A DNA stretch of 64,000 nucleotides from Desulfobacter hydrogenophilus. Lineage in GTDB: Bacteria > Desulfobacterota > Desulfobacteria > Desulfobacterales > Desulfobacteraceae. A program made the position numbers and the translations under genes. This document shows positions 17,908-26,781 of this stretch, piece by piece. The notes beneath the pieces were generated by a model. The model was given only the letters and a program-made list of their open reading frames with translations, made no database searches and was not told the origin of the DNA. The DNA lies in contig NZ_CP036313.1 in assembly GCF_004319545.1 (NCBI RefSeq), positions 3,970,501-4,034,500 of the forward strand. The letters run 5' to 3'. Within the stretch, counting starts at the first letter, position 1. Each line of letters begins with the position of its first letter.

Positions 17908-18673
17908 CTGCCAGTCTCCGTTTGACTGAATATGCGATTTTAAATCGATTGAGAATATCGGTTCTCAGCGCTTTAATTCCAGGGTCATGCTGGTTTCTGG
18001 GGTAGGGCAGATCAATATCAAAAATATCGGAGATGCCGGCAGGGGAACCTGCCAGGACCACAATTTTATTTCCAAGACGTATGGCTTCGTCAATATCATG
18101 GGTGACAAACACCGCGGTAAAGCTTTCCGACATCCACAGGTTGACCAGTTCCTCCTGGATATGAGCCTGGGTAAAGGTGTCCAAGGAGGCAAAGGGTTCG
18201 TCAAGCAGTAGGACCTGGGGATGTCCCACCAAAGCCCTGGCCAGGCAGACCCGCTGGGCCATCCCTAGTGATAATTGGCTGGGTTTCGCGTCCGCCGCAC
18301 CTGTCAGCCCCATAATTTCTATAAATTGGTTTACCCGGTATTCCAGGTCCTGGGTGTCTTTTCTGATTTTACAGCCATAGGCCACATTCTCCTTAACGCT
18401 GAGCCAGGGGATCAGTGCCGGCTGCTGGAACAGTATGGAACGTGACGGGTGGATGCCGGCAATGGGGCTGCCGTCCACCAGGATCCGGCCGCAGGTCGGA
18501 TTCTCAAGCCCAGCCAGCATGTTCAGCAAAGTGGTCTTCCCACAACCCGATTCACCTAAGATAATTACAAAATCTCCTGGATTGATGGAAAAGGAGATAT
18601 CCTTAATAACCTGTCGCTGTGTTTTTCCCGGCCCGTCGTAGGATTTACAGATTTTTTCAATATCTATTTTCAA
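17897..18673 (-). CDS. ABC transporter ATP-binding protein, NitT/TauT family
   Basis: 258 residues with all ATPase landmarks: Walker A GESGCGKTT (~41-49), Q-loop LFQQPALIPWLSV, signature LSLGMAQRV, Walker B VLLLDEPFASLD and switch His VFVTHDIDEA. FASLD and the short length match SsuB/TauB/NrtD proteins. It drives transport through the permease at 15882-16754. The start is TTG at 18673, three bases after the stop of the upstream binding-protein gene, with no good ribosome-binding site, which points to coupled translation. Confidence 0.95.
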   Translation of the reverse strand: MKIDIEKICKSYDGPGKTQRQVIKDISFSINPGDFVIILGESGCGKTTLLNMLAGLENPTCGRILVDGSPIAGIHPSRSILFQQPALIPWLSVKENVAYGCKIRKDTQDLEYRVNQFIEIMGLTGAADAKPSQLSLGMAQRVCLARALVGHPQVLLLDEPFASLDTFTQAHIQEELVNLWMSESFTAVFVTHDIDEAIRLGNKIVVLAGSPAGISDIFDIDLPYPRNQHDPGIKALRTDILNRFKIAYSVKRRLADEI

Positions 18674-18676
18674 GTT

Positions 18677-19504
18677 CTATGATTCCGATAAAATAGTATG
18701 AATAAATTCCGGCCTGATAAATCCATGGAGATCCGTTCCGGTCGGCATGCCTTCCATGGTTGTACACATATAATCGAGCACGATGTTTAAAATTTTCATA
18801 TCCGGCACCAGAAGTTTTGGGTTATAGGTAATCCCCGATGTTTTAAGTGCCTTTTGCGTCTGGGAGGCAGAAAGGCCTAAAAAAGAAGCTGACAGCTGTT
18901 CAATACCCTTTTCGGCGGTGTCCGGGGATGCCATGTACCGGTCAAGCTGCCGGGCACTATCCAGGAGGCAGTTAACCATCAGACCTAAATTTTTCCCTTT
19001 GGTCTTAAGCAGGTCCTGGTGTACCACAAAAACGCTACCCGGATGATCCTTCCACAGATCCCTGGAAATGAGCAGAGGTCTGAATCCCTTTTTTTTAAGT
19101 TCAACGTCACCAAAAGGGGCAGGGCAGATAAAAGCTGCAATATCGCAGTCAAGATCCGCATTTGCCATTTCCGGCATCAGGGCATACGGTACCGATTCAA
19201 TGTCGACGCTTTCTCCCAATTTTCCCAAATTTGCGATTTTAAGATTTCCTGCACTCAGCAGCCTGTGCACAAGCATATGCTGAATACTAAGTTTGTGCGG
19301 GATCAAAACACTTTTTCCTTTAAAATCCGCCAATCGTCGAATCTGTTCGGGTACAATGATTCTGCTGCCTGCCCTGTGGGTAAACATAAGCATGGATATG
19401 GCCAAACCCTTGTCAGACAGGTACATGGCCTGGGCAATATCCATGAACGCAGCATTGATATCCCCGGATAAAAACCCTTTTTCCACCTGTCCCCATGAAC
19501 GCAT
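18677..19504 (-). CDS. NMT1/SsuA-like binding protein without signal peptide; true start unclear
   Basis: 275 residues from the first ATG, but homology clearly begins upstream. The same frame is open to 19660 and reads LTIRIGHFISIDHLILGIAL before the ATG, matching AHIQITDHLALGAL in the receiver-fused paralogue. No ATG, GTG or TTG exists between the in-frame stop at 19661-19663 and the conserved start of the domain; only ATT and CTG codons are available. The remainder aligns well: VLIPHKLSIQHMLVHRLLSAG against VDIPHKMSVHHMLAHQF. HPCC is replaced by HPGS. It is the first gene of the ABC operon and has no room for a signal peptide, so it is either cytoplasmic, started at a non-standard codon, or a 5'-damaged gene. 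Confidence 0.75.
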   Translation of the reverse strand: MRSWGQVEKGFLSGDINAAFMDIAQAMYLSDKGLAISMLMFTHRAGSRIIVPEQIRRLADFKGKSVLIPHKLSIQHMLVHRLLSAGNLKIANLGKLGESVDIESVPYALMPEMANADLDCDIAAFICPAPFGDVELKKKGFRPLLISRDLWKDHPGSVFVVHQDLLKTKGKNLGLMVNCLLDSARQLDRYMASPDTAEKGIEQLSASFLGLSASQTQKALKTSGITYNPKLLVPDMKILNIVLDYMCTTMEGMPTGTDLHGFIRPEFIHTILSES

Positions 19505-19713
19505 GCTAAAAGGTATAACATCGGTATCGGCACCTGACCCTTTACGCTGGATGTAACGGGGTAAAGCAATTCCCAGTATCAGATGGTCAATACTGATAAA
19601 ATGTCCGATTCGGATAGTCAGAGCAGCCTCAAATATTTTACATTTATTAATTTGGGATTTTTAAGAGAACTCTAACACAGCCCGGAATGCGTTGGCAAGT
19701 TTGTAAATGCAAT

Positions 19714-19869
19714 TTAGAGCCATGGAAATTTTAAAATCCATTCAGTTGCCAGGGCTTGGTTGACGGCTGACAGTGCGTCGGGTACAAGTCCGGTCAGAAC
19801 TGTGGCCACCAGTTTGCCTTTCAGACGATTTTTCTGGTGGCTGTAATGTTGAAAAAAAAGTAAATTCAA
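19714..19869 (-). other. Short unexplained reading frame, possible gene remnant
   Basis: A 51-codon frame from TTG 19869 reads HQKNRLKGKLVATVLTGLVP and then DALSAVNQALATEWILKFPW before TAA. It has plausible protein composition, but no recognised family and no ribosome-binding site. It lies between the ABC operon and the flavoprotein gene. Confidence 0.2.
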
Positions 19870-19906
19870 TACTCAATCAACTTATAAGGAGAAAGGAGAC
19901 AGTATC

Positions 19907-20551
19907 ATGATTCTTGGGATTTCCGGCAGTCCCCGTAAAGACAGGATAACGGCCCATGCTGTTCAGCATGTATTGGAACATTGTGAAGGGCAAACCCGTT
20001 ATATTTCTTTGTTTCGCAAACATATTAACGGCTGTATTGCCTGCCTGGGCTGTACAAAGGACAACATATGTGTGGTTAAAGATGATTTTCAGGAAATAGC
20101 GGATGCCATGGTAGAAGCGGATGCCATTGTACTTGGTGTACCAAACTATTACGATGTGCCCAACGGGCTTTCCCATTGCCTGTTGGAGCGTTGTTTCTGT
20201 TTTCGCCATCAGGGGGCTTTTTTATTAAAAGACAAACCCTTTGTGGTGTTTTCCACCGGGTATTCTGCTGATGAAGAGAACAGCCAGGTCCTAAACATAG
20301 TGGACCATTTTATTTTGATGAATAAAGCAAAAAGGGTATCCCGGTTTTTGGTGGGGGGTTTTTCGCAGTGTTACACTTGTAAATTTGGCTTGACCTGTAA
20401 AGACGGCAATATCGTAAAAAACAGCGGATTTGTGGATAAGATCACCCCGGATATGCTGCCACCGGAATTTGACAACCAACCCAATGCTAAAGTTAAATGC
20501 GAGAATGCAGCCCACCTGCTTAATGATATACTCAGAAAAGATAATTCCTGA
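19907..20551 (+). CDS. NADPH-dependent FMN reductase / iron-sulfur flavoprotein family
   Basis: 214 residues of flavodoxin fold. ILGISGSPRKDRITAHAVQHVL is the FMN phosphate-binding N-terminus. ACLGCTKDNICVVKDDFQEI resembles the compact Cys motif of iron-sulfur flavoproteins, and LGVPNYYDVPNGLSHCLLER matches the SPVYW-type loop followed by the FMN dimer region. A second cluster, CYTCKFGLTCKDGN (~165-178), is an unusual addition that could bind metal. Overlapping ribosome-binding sites (AAGGAGAAAGGAG) precede the ATG. It is likely a redox enzyme for small quinones, metals or sulfur compounds; the partner is unknown. Forms a probable two-gene unit with the HAD gene 41 bases downstream. Confidence 0.8.
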   Translation: MILGISGSPRKDRITAHAVQHVLEHCEGQTRYISLFRKHINGCIACLGCTKDNICVVKDDFQEIADAMVEADAIVLGVPNYYDVPNGLSHCLLERCFCFRHQGAFLLKDKPFVVFSTGYSADEENSQVLNIVDHFILMNKAKRVSRFLVGGFSQCYTCKFGLTCKDGNIVKNSGFVDKITPDMLPPEFDNQPNAKVKCENAAHLLNDILRKDNS

Positions 20552-20592
20552 CGGAAGAGTCTGAAAACAGAGCCAATAAAGGAGGAATAAAA

Positions 20593-21267
20593 ATGATAAA
20601 GGCTGTTTTTTTTGACATGAATGAGACGCTGCTCAATTTGAGTGTGCTCAAAGAGAACTTTGACAAACATTTTGAAGACAGTTATGCACTAAAGTACTGG
20701 TTCGTCAAGCTCCTTCATACGTCCACTGTAACAGGTGTGATGGATGAATATAAGAACTTTGGAGAACTGGCCGGCGTTGTTTTGGAGAGTCTATTTTATG
20801 AAAATGGCAAAACGCTGACAAGTGAAACAAAAACTGAAATTCTGGGTTCATTCAAGAACATGCCTCCCTACTCAGATGTTGCCGGTGCACTTAAACTGCT
20901 GAATCAGAATAAAATCAGAACTATTGCGGTATCTAACTCCTCGCTGGAAATGATAAAAGAGCAGCTTACCAATGCAGGCATCATTGACTTGTTCTACTCC
21001 TATTATTCGGTGGATGCCGTTCAAAAATATAAACCTTTTAAGGAAATTTATCAGTATGTAGCCCGTGAAGAAAATATTCCCACTGAAAATGTGGTTATGG
21101 TTGCCACCCATGACTGGGATCTGTTCGGTGCGAAAAAAGCCGGGCTTAAGACCGCCTATATTGAACGAAAAAAAGAAATCTTCAACCCCTATTATTTCCC
21201 GGCGGATATACACAAAACCGATTTAGTAGAATTGGTTCGGGAAATTATCAATATCAGAATCAAATAA
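20593..21267 (+). CDS. HAD-superfamily hydrolase, haloacid dehalogenase type II-like
   Basis: 224 residues. Motif I is FFDMNETLLNL with nucleophile Asp8. The Asn two residues on is typical of L-2-haloacid dehalogenases; phosphatases carry a second Asp there. Motif II is IAVSNSS, motif III Lys in YKPFKEIY, and motif IV ATHDWDLFGAKKAGLKTAYIER. The cap domain lies between residues ~15 and 95. AAAGGAGG precedes the ATG. Substrate is unknown; many such proteins act as general phosphatases despite dehalogenase names. It ends just before a clear terminator. Confidence 0.88.
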   Translation: MIKAVFFDMNETLLNLSVLKENFDKHFEDSYALKYWFVKLLHTSTVTGVMDEYKNFGELAGVVLESLFYENGKTLTSETKTEILGSFKNMPPYSDVAGALKLLNQNKIRTIAVSNSSLEMIKEQLTNAGIIDLFYSYYSVDAVQKYKPFKEIYQYVAREENIPTENVVMVATHDWDLFGAKKAGLKTAYIERKKEIFNPYYFPADIHKTDLVELVREIINIRIK

Positions 21268-21273
21268 TTTTGG

Positions 21274-21300
21274 GGGTTTGATTTTATGATCAAACCCTTT
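21274..21300 (+). terminator. Rho-independent terminator after the HAD gene
   Basis: GGGTTTGAT (21274-21282) pairs perfectly with ATCAAACCC (21289-21297) around a 6-base loop and is followed by TTTATT. Confidence 0.85.
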
Positions 21301-21594
21301 ATTCCCTTGAGTTGCAACACAGGGTGGCGAAAGAAGCATCCCAAAAACTCCTTATCACAACATCTTGTTATTATAATAGATATTTGGAGATACTGGAATT
21401 GGTGACTGCATCTAAATAGTTTTAAATTAACAATTCGATTGAAAACCACGGAAAATATCGGTGAACCAAAAAGGTGAGCAGAAAATAAAATTTCCCCAGG
21501 AAAAGGAGTGATTCTAATTGGGTTTTATTACGGGCCGATTCCGATTAACAATCCAAGCAGCCCGTGGTGGTTTTACAAGGCGAGTAGCTGGTCC

Positions 21595-21717
21595 TCTATA
21601 CAGCGTTTTTGAGGCGATGACAATATTTCCAAGAACATCGTTGTTTTGTGCGCATTTATGGGCCGCAACATCGGCCACGCCCCCGACACCGATAATCATC
21701 ACATTTTTTTTGCAGGT
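21595..21717 (-). pseudogene. Remnant of a saccharopine dehydrogenase-like gene (N-terminal part)
   Basis: On the minus strand the frame reads KKNVMIIGVGGVADVAAHKC followed by AQNNDVLGNIVIASKTL, the Rossmann-fold start of saccharopine/carboxynorspermidine dehydrogenases (usually VLIIGAGGVG.VVAHKCAQ). After about 35 codons the similarity stops and no continuation is seen. The normal start codon is missing or out of frame. It is one of at least two fragments in the 800-bp stretch 21301-22098, which otherwise shows no functional gene. Confidence 0.6.
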
Positions 21718-21779
21718 GCTAAAAAAATGGCGTAACGCTGGGGATGCCCGCAGCTATTGAAGGAGGGCTTATTTGAGTT

Positions 21780-21985
21780 GATATGACCATCGAAAACTGG
21801 AGAGGACCATCTCCCACTCCTGGATCGTGGTGGTTTCACTTCATAACGTGTGTACAGATATACCATATGGGTGATGAGAAACACATACGAGGTATCAACA
21901 AAATCATACTCGCCGGAATAGGGCAGGCATAAATACGTTTGACCATACTCAATCGAGGCATTCCAGTCAAATCATTGGTGGTGGA
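21780..21985 (-). pseudogene. Remnant resembling an octaheme cytochrome c (OTR-type)
   Basis: On the minus strand FDWNASIEYGQTYLCLPYSG is followed by EYDFVDTSYVFLITHMVYLY. The pattern PYSGEYDFV.T.Y..P.THMV is one I associate with octaheme tetrathionate-reductase-like cytochromes. No heme motif (CxxCH) survives here, so this would be a short decayed piece. The assignment rests on memory of one motif and is tentative. Confidence 0.3.
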
Positions 21986-22098
21986 TCAGGTTTTACTGTT
22001 TCTGTTGACAATCCCCAAAGATCTGTCCTAAATCTGGGTTGATTCTGTTAAAAATAAAATTGACATGATGCAGCATAAAAAAATCCTTTGAGGAAAAA

Positions 22099-25000
22099 AT
22101 GAAAATATCGATACGGTGGGCAATGGTTCTTGGTTGCCTTGGTCTCATCTGGGGAATGCAGATTCTGATCACTTCGTCCTCTTATATTTCATCCCAGCGG
22201 ATGCTGGCCGGACATGCCTGCGACGTGATGCAGAACATTGCGGACCTGACCATGACCCAATCCAGAAACCATCTCCAGCTGGCCCAGAGGGCGGCCCTTT
22301 TGACCAAACGCCTGCTGGCCTCCGAGGTGGTGGGAAGGCGAAATCAGCACTATGACGTTCTTGAGCATTATTTTTTGGATCAATTATCCTTGTATTCCCA
22401 TTTTGCCGGTATTTATATCGGTATGCCCAATGGTGATTTTTTTTATGTCAACCGCAGTAATGCGCAAACCCCCGGCGGGTTTCGGACCAAGGTAATTGAT
22501 CATTTCAATGGTGTGAAAAAAATCCGGCTGATCTGGCGCAATTCGGACGGCAGCATGGTTAAAACCTTGGAAAACCCCAGTGATACCTATGATCCCCGGC
22601 AGCGACCCTGGTATCAAAAAGCCCTTGCCGAACGGGAGATTATCTGGACGGACCCTTACATTTTTTTCTCATCACAAAAGCCCGGAATCACGGTGGCAGG
22701 CCCAATTTTCAAAGCAAACGGCCAGTTACAGAGTATTGTCGGTGTGGATATTGAAATTGATGATTTATCCACCTTTATCAGTCGTTTACGGATTGGTAAG
22801 CATGGCCGAGCCTTTATGCTCAATAATAACGGCGATGTGGTGGCATTTCCCGACATCTCAAAAATTAAACAGGTCGAAGACACCGAAGCCCATCGTTTCA
22901 GAATGGTTAAAATTGATGAATTGGACGATGAATTGAGTCGTTCTGCCTTTAGTGCCATCCAGTGGCAGCGGACAGAAACCGGGCTGTTGAAACTTGATCA
23001 CTCCCAGTTTGCCAAATTCACTCATAACGGAGATGTCTACAATACAATGTTCACCCAGTTTACCGACTCACACTGGCCCTGGATGTTCGGTGTGTATATA
23101 CCCGAAAATGACTACTTGGGTGCACTTAAGGAAAATCGTTCGTTTAATATCGGGATTACCCTGGTTCTTTCGGTGATTGCCACCCTGGTGGGTTTACAGT
23201 TGTTTCGCAGCATCACACGGCCCTTGATGGGGCTGGAAAAAGAGGCGCTTGCCATAAAGCAGCATGATTTGACTGCCAGTTTCAACACCCGCTCCATATT
23301 TAAAGAGATAGACGAAACCGCTGCCGCATTTTCACAGATGAAGTACTCGCTGCAAACCAGTGAAAAAAAGTATCGCCAAATTTTTGAAAATATTCAGGAC
23401 ATCTATTTTGAATGTACCATTGAAGGCGAGATTTTAGAAATAAGCCCCTCTGTAGAGGGGTTAATCCAGCAGGATCGCAAAAATATTATCGGCATCAATC
23501 TCACGCAGTTTTATAAAAATGCAGATGATCACCAGCGCTTTTTATCCAAAATTTTTGTTGACGGATCTGTGAGTGATTGGGAAGTCGCGTTGGAAAATGA
23601 ACACGGCGAAATCGCCTATGGTTCGGTCTCGGCCACGCTGAAACGCGATGAAGCCGGTGATGCGGAAAAAATTATCGGTTCGCTGCGTATTATTACCGAT
23701 AGAAAAAAAGCCGAGTTCAAACTGCGCCGGTACCAGGATCAGCTCGAGGATCTTGTAGAAGAACGCACACAGGACCTGCAGAAGAGCAATGGACAATTGC
23801 GCAATGAAATTGAAACACGTAAAGAGAAAGAAGAGGCGCTTAGACGCAGTGAAGAAAAATATCGGTCCATCATAGAAAACACCAACAACGGCTATTACGA
23901 AGTGGATCTCGATGGTCGTCTGACTTTTTTCAACGATTCTTTGGCCGTGATTCTGGGATATTCGGTTGAAGAGCTTCAAGGGATGGACTATTCTATATTG
24001 CTGGAATCAGAGGGTTCGCGGCAACTACCAGAAAAATCACCTGATACCTATCGATCCGGAGTGAACGGTAACCTGTCTCGTCTGACAATTACCCGTAAGG
24101 ACGGTGACCGGCGGACCGTGGACGTCTCGACTGCTCCAATTTTTGATAACAACGGTGGAAAGATAGGTTATCGCGGCGTTGTTTTGGATATCAGCGAACG
24201 GCTTAATGCCGAAGCGGAAAAGCAAAAACTCCAAGAAAGACTGCGTCTAATTCAGCGGCTGGAGGGCATCGGAACCCTGGCCGGCGGCGTGGCCCATGAC
24301 TTTAATAATTTATTGATGGGTATTCAGGGGAATATATCGTTGATGATGCTTAAAACGAACCCTTCAGAGTATCATTATAAAAAATTGAAAAGTATTGAGT
24401 CCTGCGTCAGCTCCGGAACCAAACTCACCCAGCAACTGCTCGGATTCGCACGGGGCGGCAAGTATATGGCCAAGTCTTTAAATTTTAATCAGATTGTCAT
24501 GGACACCGCCCGCATGTTCGGTCGTACGCGCAAAGAGATTCAGATTGAGGAAAATATAGAGCATGGTTTGTGGGCGGTTGTAGCGGATAAAAACCAGATT
24601 GAGCAGGTCCTACTCAACATTTACATTAATGCATGGCAGGCCATGCCCGACGGGGGCTCGGTCGTCATTGATGCCAAAAACATGGTGCTGGATGCCTTAT
24701 TTTCCAAGACTTTTGACATCCAGCCGGGACGATATGTATGCGTTTCAATCTCTGATACCGGCATCGGTATTGATCCTGCAATCCAGACACGGATATTTGA
24801 ACCGTTTTTCACCACCAAGGGAATGGGCCGCGGCACCGGACTGGGCCTTGCGTCCGCCTATGGCATTATCAAAAATCATGACGGTGCCATTGATTTTGTC
24901 AGCCAACCGGGCAAAGGCACCACTTTTTATATTTATCTGCCTGCCTCGGATGGTGATATAGAAACTGAACCCGCCTTGTGTGAAATGAGTTCAAAGGGGT

Positions 25001-25374
25001 CTGAAACCCTGCTGCTCATTGATGATGAAGAGGTCATCCTGCAAGTGGGCCAACCCATGCTTGAATCACTGGGATACAAAGTGATGTCTGCAACGGACGG
25101 TAAAACAGCGGTGGATATTTTTCGTCGGTTTTCCGGGGAAATTGATTTGGTAATCCTGGATGTGATCATGCCGGGTATGAGTGGCAGTGCTATTTTCGAC
25201 GCGTTGAAAAACATTAATCCGCAGGTCCAGGTGCTGCTTGCCAGTGGATACAGCCTCAGCGGACAGGCTGAAGATATTTTGTCACGGGGATGCGTCGGTT
25301 TTATCCAGAAACCGTTTTCCCTGGAACAAATCAGTGTCAGGTTGCGCGGCATTTTTGACAATCAGGATCTTTAA
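22099..25374 (+). CDS. Membrane hybrid sensor histidine kinase (Cache-HAMP-PAS-PAS-HK-REC)
   Basis: 1,091 residues. A membrane helix at ~8-28 and another at ~350-370 flank a periplasmic Cache sensor region with DPRQRPWYQKALAEREIIWT and GPIFKANGQLQSIVGVDIEI. Then come HAMP (~372-425), PAS (~430-545), a coiled coil, and PAS (~590-705). The H-box is [19 protein letters not shown] with the phospho-His, followed by an ATPase domain (~825-945: NQIEQVLLNIYINAWQAMPDG, SDTGIGIDP, GRGTGLGLASAYGII). A C-terminal receiver (~970-1085) has LIDDEE and phospho-Asp in LVILDVIMPGMSG. GAGG precedes the ATG. It is a phosphorelay sensor for an unknown extracellular small ligand. No partner regulator is adjacent. 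Confidence 0.95.
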   Translation: MKISIRWAMVLGCLGLIWGMQILITSSSYISSQRMLAGHACDVMQNIADLTMTQSRNHLQLAQRAALLTKRLLASEVVGRRNQHYDVLEHYFLDQLSLYSHFAGIYIGMPNGDFFYVNRSNAQTPGGFRTKVIDHFNGVKKIRLIWRNSDGSMVKTLENPSDTYDPRQRPWYQKALAEREIIWTDPYIFFSSQKPGITVAGPIFKANGQLQSIVGVDIEIDDLSTFISRLRIGKHGRAFMLNNNGDVVAFPDISKIKQVEDTEAHRFRMVKIDELDDELSRSAFSAIQWQRTETGLLKLDHSQFAKFTHNGDVYNTMFTQFTDSHWPWMFGVYIPENDYLGALKENRSFNIGITLVLSVIATLVGLQLFRSITRPLMGLEKEALAIKQHDLTASFNTRSIFKEIDETAAAFSQMKYSLQTSEKKYRQIFENIQDIYFECTIEGEILEISPSVEGLIQQDRKNIIGINLTQFYKNADDHQRFLSKIFVDGSVSDWEVALENEHGEIAYGSVSATLKRDEAGDAEKIIGSLRIITDRKKAEFKLRRYQDQLEDLVEERTQDLQKSNGQLRNEIETRKEKEEALRRSEEKYRSIIENTNNGYYEVDLDGRLTFFNDSLAVILGYSVEELQGMDYSILLESEGSRQLPEKSPDTYRSGVNGNLSRLTITRKDGDRRTVDVSTAPIFDNNGGKIGYRGVVLDISERLNAEAEKQKLQERLRLIQRLEGIGTLAGGVAHDFNNLLMGIQGNISLMMLKTNPSEYHYKKLKSIESCVSSGTKLTQQLLGFARGGKYMAKSLNFNQIVMDTARMFGRTRKEIQIEENIEHGLWAVVADKNQIEQVLLNIYINAWQAMPDGGSVVIDAKNMVLDALFSKTFDIQPGRYVCVSISDTGIGIDPAIQTRIFEPFFTTKGMGRGTGLGLASAYGIIKNHDGAIDFVSQPGKGTTFYIYLPASDGDIETEPALCEMSSKGSETLLLIDDEEVILQVGQPMLESLGYKVMSATDGKTAVDIFRRFSGEIDLVILDVIMPGMSGSAIFDALKNINPQVQVLLASGYSLSGQAEDILSRGCVGFIQKPFSLEQISVRLRGIFDNQDL

Positions 25375-25662
25375 TTTGATCTTCTAATCACCGAAATATT
25401 TAATATATGCCTGCGGTTAAAATATGCGGTCCTTAAGTTAATCACACGAAACCAGGCTTTTTTCGTCTTTGTGCTCAACTTTGCTCGGATTTAATCGTAT
25501 GAAATTAGCTTGAATTTTATAGCTATAATCTCAGTTTGTTATAAAAATTCAGCCGGGCATCCATCTGGAAATACATGAAAAAGTGGGGCATTCCCATGCA
25601 GTCCGAATAACGACAAATACTTAGGAACGGGTCTTAAATAACTTACCCATTTTGTTATATCC

Positions 25663-25717
25663 GGGAGCGCGGGCGTCCCGCCTGCAGTAAAAATGCGGGC
25701 GGGACGCCCGCGCTCCC
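25663..25717. repeat. Very GC-rich 24-bp palindrome in the 25375-25743 gap
   Basis: The left arm, beginning GGGAGCGCGGGCGTCCCGCC (25663-25686), and the right arm (25694-25717) match over 24 bases with one mismatch that is a G-U pair in RNA. The loop is GTAAAAA. It stands between two converging genes (hybrid kinase and tupC) and could terminate both. The base composition is far from the AT-rich surroundings, suggesting a mobile REP-like palindrome. The rest of this 369-bp gap shows no gene; a TGCGGTCCTTAA relative of a dispersed 13-mer lies at 25425-25436. Confidence 0.85.
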
Positions 25718-25743
25718 AGGTTAAATTATTTCAGATTCATTTC

Positions 25744-26775
25744 TTAACGCCAGAAAATATCCCGGGTTTTGAAAATAAGGCTTCTCTTTTTTCCAGGTTG
25801 CAGGTTCAATGCACCGGCCTGTTCTTCTGACAATAAAAGGGTAAGCCTGAAAGTGTCCGCATCAAAGTCCACCTCAATACGGCCGGTTTTTGGCTCCAAT
25901 GCCATGCGGGTGACCAGGACCGGGATCCGGTTTTTTTCGTCGGATTGATTTTCACTTGTCTGGGCGATGTTAATTTTGTCCGCCGGTATCAGAGCCGTCT
26001 CTCCGGTTTTATCAGGCAGGCTGATATGCCGGCCGCGGGACACGGGCAGAACCCAGTTGACGGTGCTGTCGGTCTGCATTGTTTGATAGGGTGGGGAAAG
26101 TATAATCTCTTCATGGGTGGAAAAGATCCGGCCTTTTTCCATGGAGACCCGGGTGTCGCTAACGGCATTGAGCCAGGTCAGATCGTGGCTGACAATGATC
26201 AGGGTACAGCCCCATTTGTCCCGGGCCGCCAAAGAGGCTTGGCGAATGAGGCGGGCGCTTTCCGCGTCCACACTGGCCACTGGTTCGTCGAGCAGCAGGG
26301 CCTGGGGCTCAAGGATCAGCCTGGCCGCCAGGCACACCCGCTGGGCTTCGCCGCCGGACAACTGGTGCCAGGCCCTGTTGTGAAACGCATCAAAGTCCAG
26401 ACCGACCGCGGCCAACGCCCTGGCCGCTCGCTGTTTTAATCTTTTGGTGTCTTTCCGGATTTTAAGACCGTATACAACATTATCCAGGACCGAGCGTTTG
26501 AGCAGATAGGGGGTCTGGGTCATCAGGGTGACTTTGGATCGCACCCTGGCGGACATGGGGTATTCCCTGCGGCCGTTGAAATGGATTTCGCCCCGGCTGG
26601 GGGCCATGGCAAATGCCAGCAGTTTTAAAAGCGTGGTCTTGCCGCTACCGTTGGGCCCGGACAGGCCTAAGATAGTGCCGGGCGGGATGCTGAATTCGTC
26701 AATGTCCAGCACCTTTTTACTGCCGTAGAAATGGCAGATGCGGCAAAGGGTATATAAAGGTGCCGGTTGGGTCAT
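25744..26775 (-). CDS. tupC: Tungstate ABC transporter ATP-binding protein TupC
   Basis: 343 residues. ATPase landmarks: Walker A GPNGSGKTT (40-48), signature LSGGEAQRV, Walker B ALLLDEPVASVD and switch His LIIVSHDL. The ~100 residues after the ATPase core end in a TOBE-like region (LVTRMALEPKTGRIEVDFDADTFRL); such domains bind oxyanions and can sense tungstate or molybdate. It is the third gene of a leftward tupABC operon, six bases after tupB. Tungstate feeds tungsten enzymes such as formate dehydrogenase and aldehyde oxidoreductase, common in this group. Assignment to tungstate rests mainly on the binding protein TupA. Confidence 0.9.
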   Translation of the reverse strand: MTQPAPLYTLCRICHFYGSKKVLDIDEFSIPPGTILGLSGPNGSGKTTLLKLLAFAMAPSRGEIHFNGRREYPMSARVRSKVTLMTQTPYLLKRSVLDNVVYGLKIRKDTKRLKQRAARALAAVGLDFDAFHNRAWHQLSGGEAQRVCLAARLILEPQALLLDEPVASVDAESARLIRQASLAARDKWGCTLIIVSHDLTWLNAVSDTRVSMEKGRIFSTHEEIILSPPYQTMQTDSTVNWVLPVSRGRHISLPDKTGETALIPADKINIAQTSENQSDEKNRIPVLVTRMALEPKTGRIEVDFDADTFRLTLLLSEEQAGALNLQPGKKRSLIFKTRDIFWR

Positions 26776-26781
26776 ATCATT

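Noticed and set aside
15882..19660. Assigning the ABC operon to taurine, nitrate or thiamine-precursor uptake
   Set aside because: Family motifs show the NitT/TauT superfamily but no substrate-specific residues or neighbouring metabolic genes.
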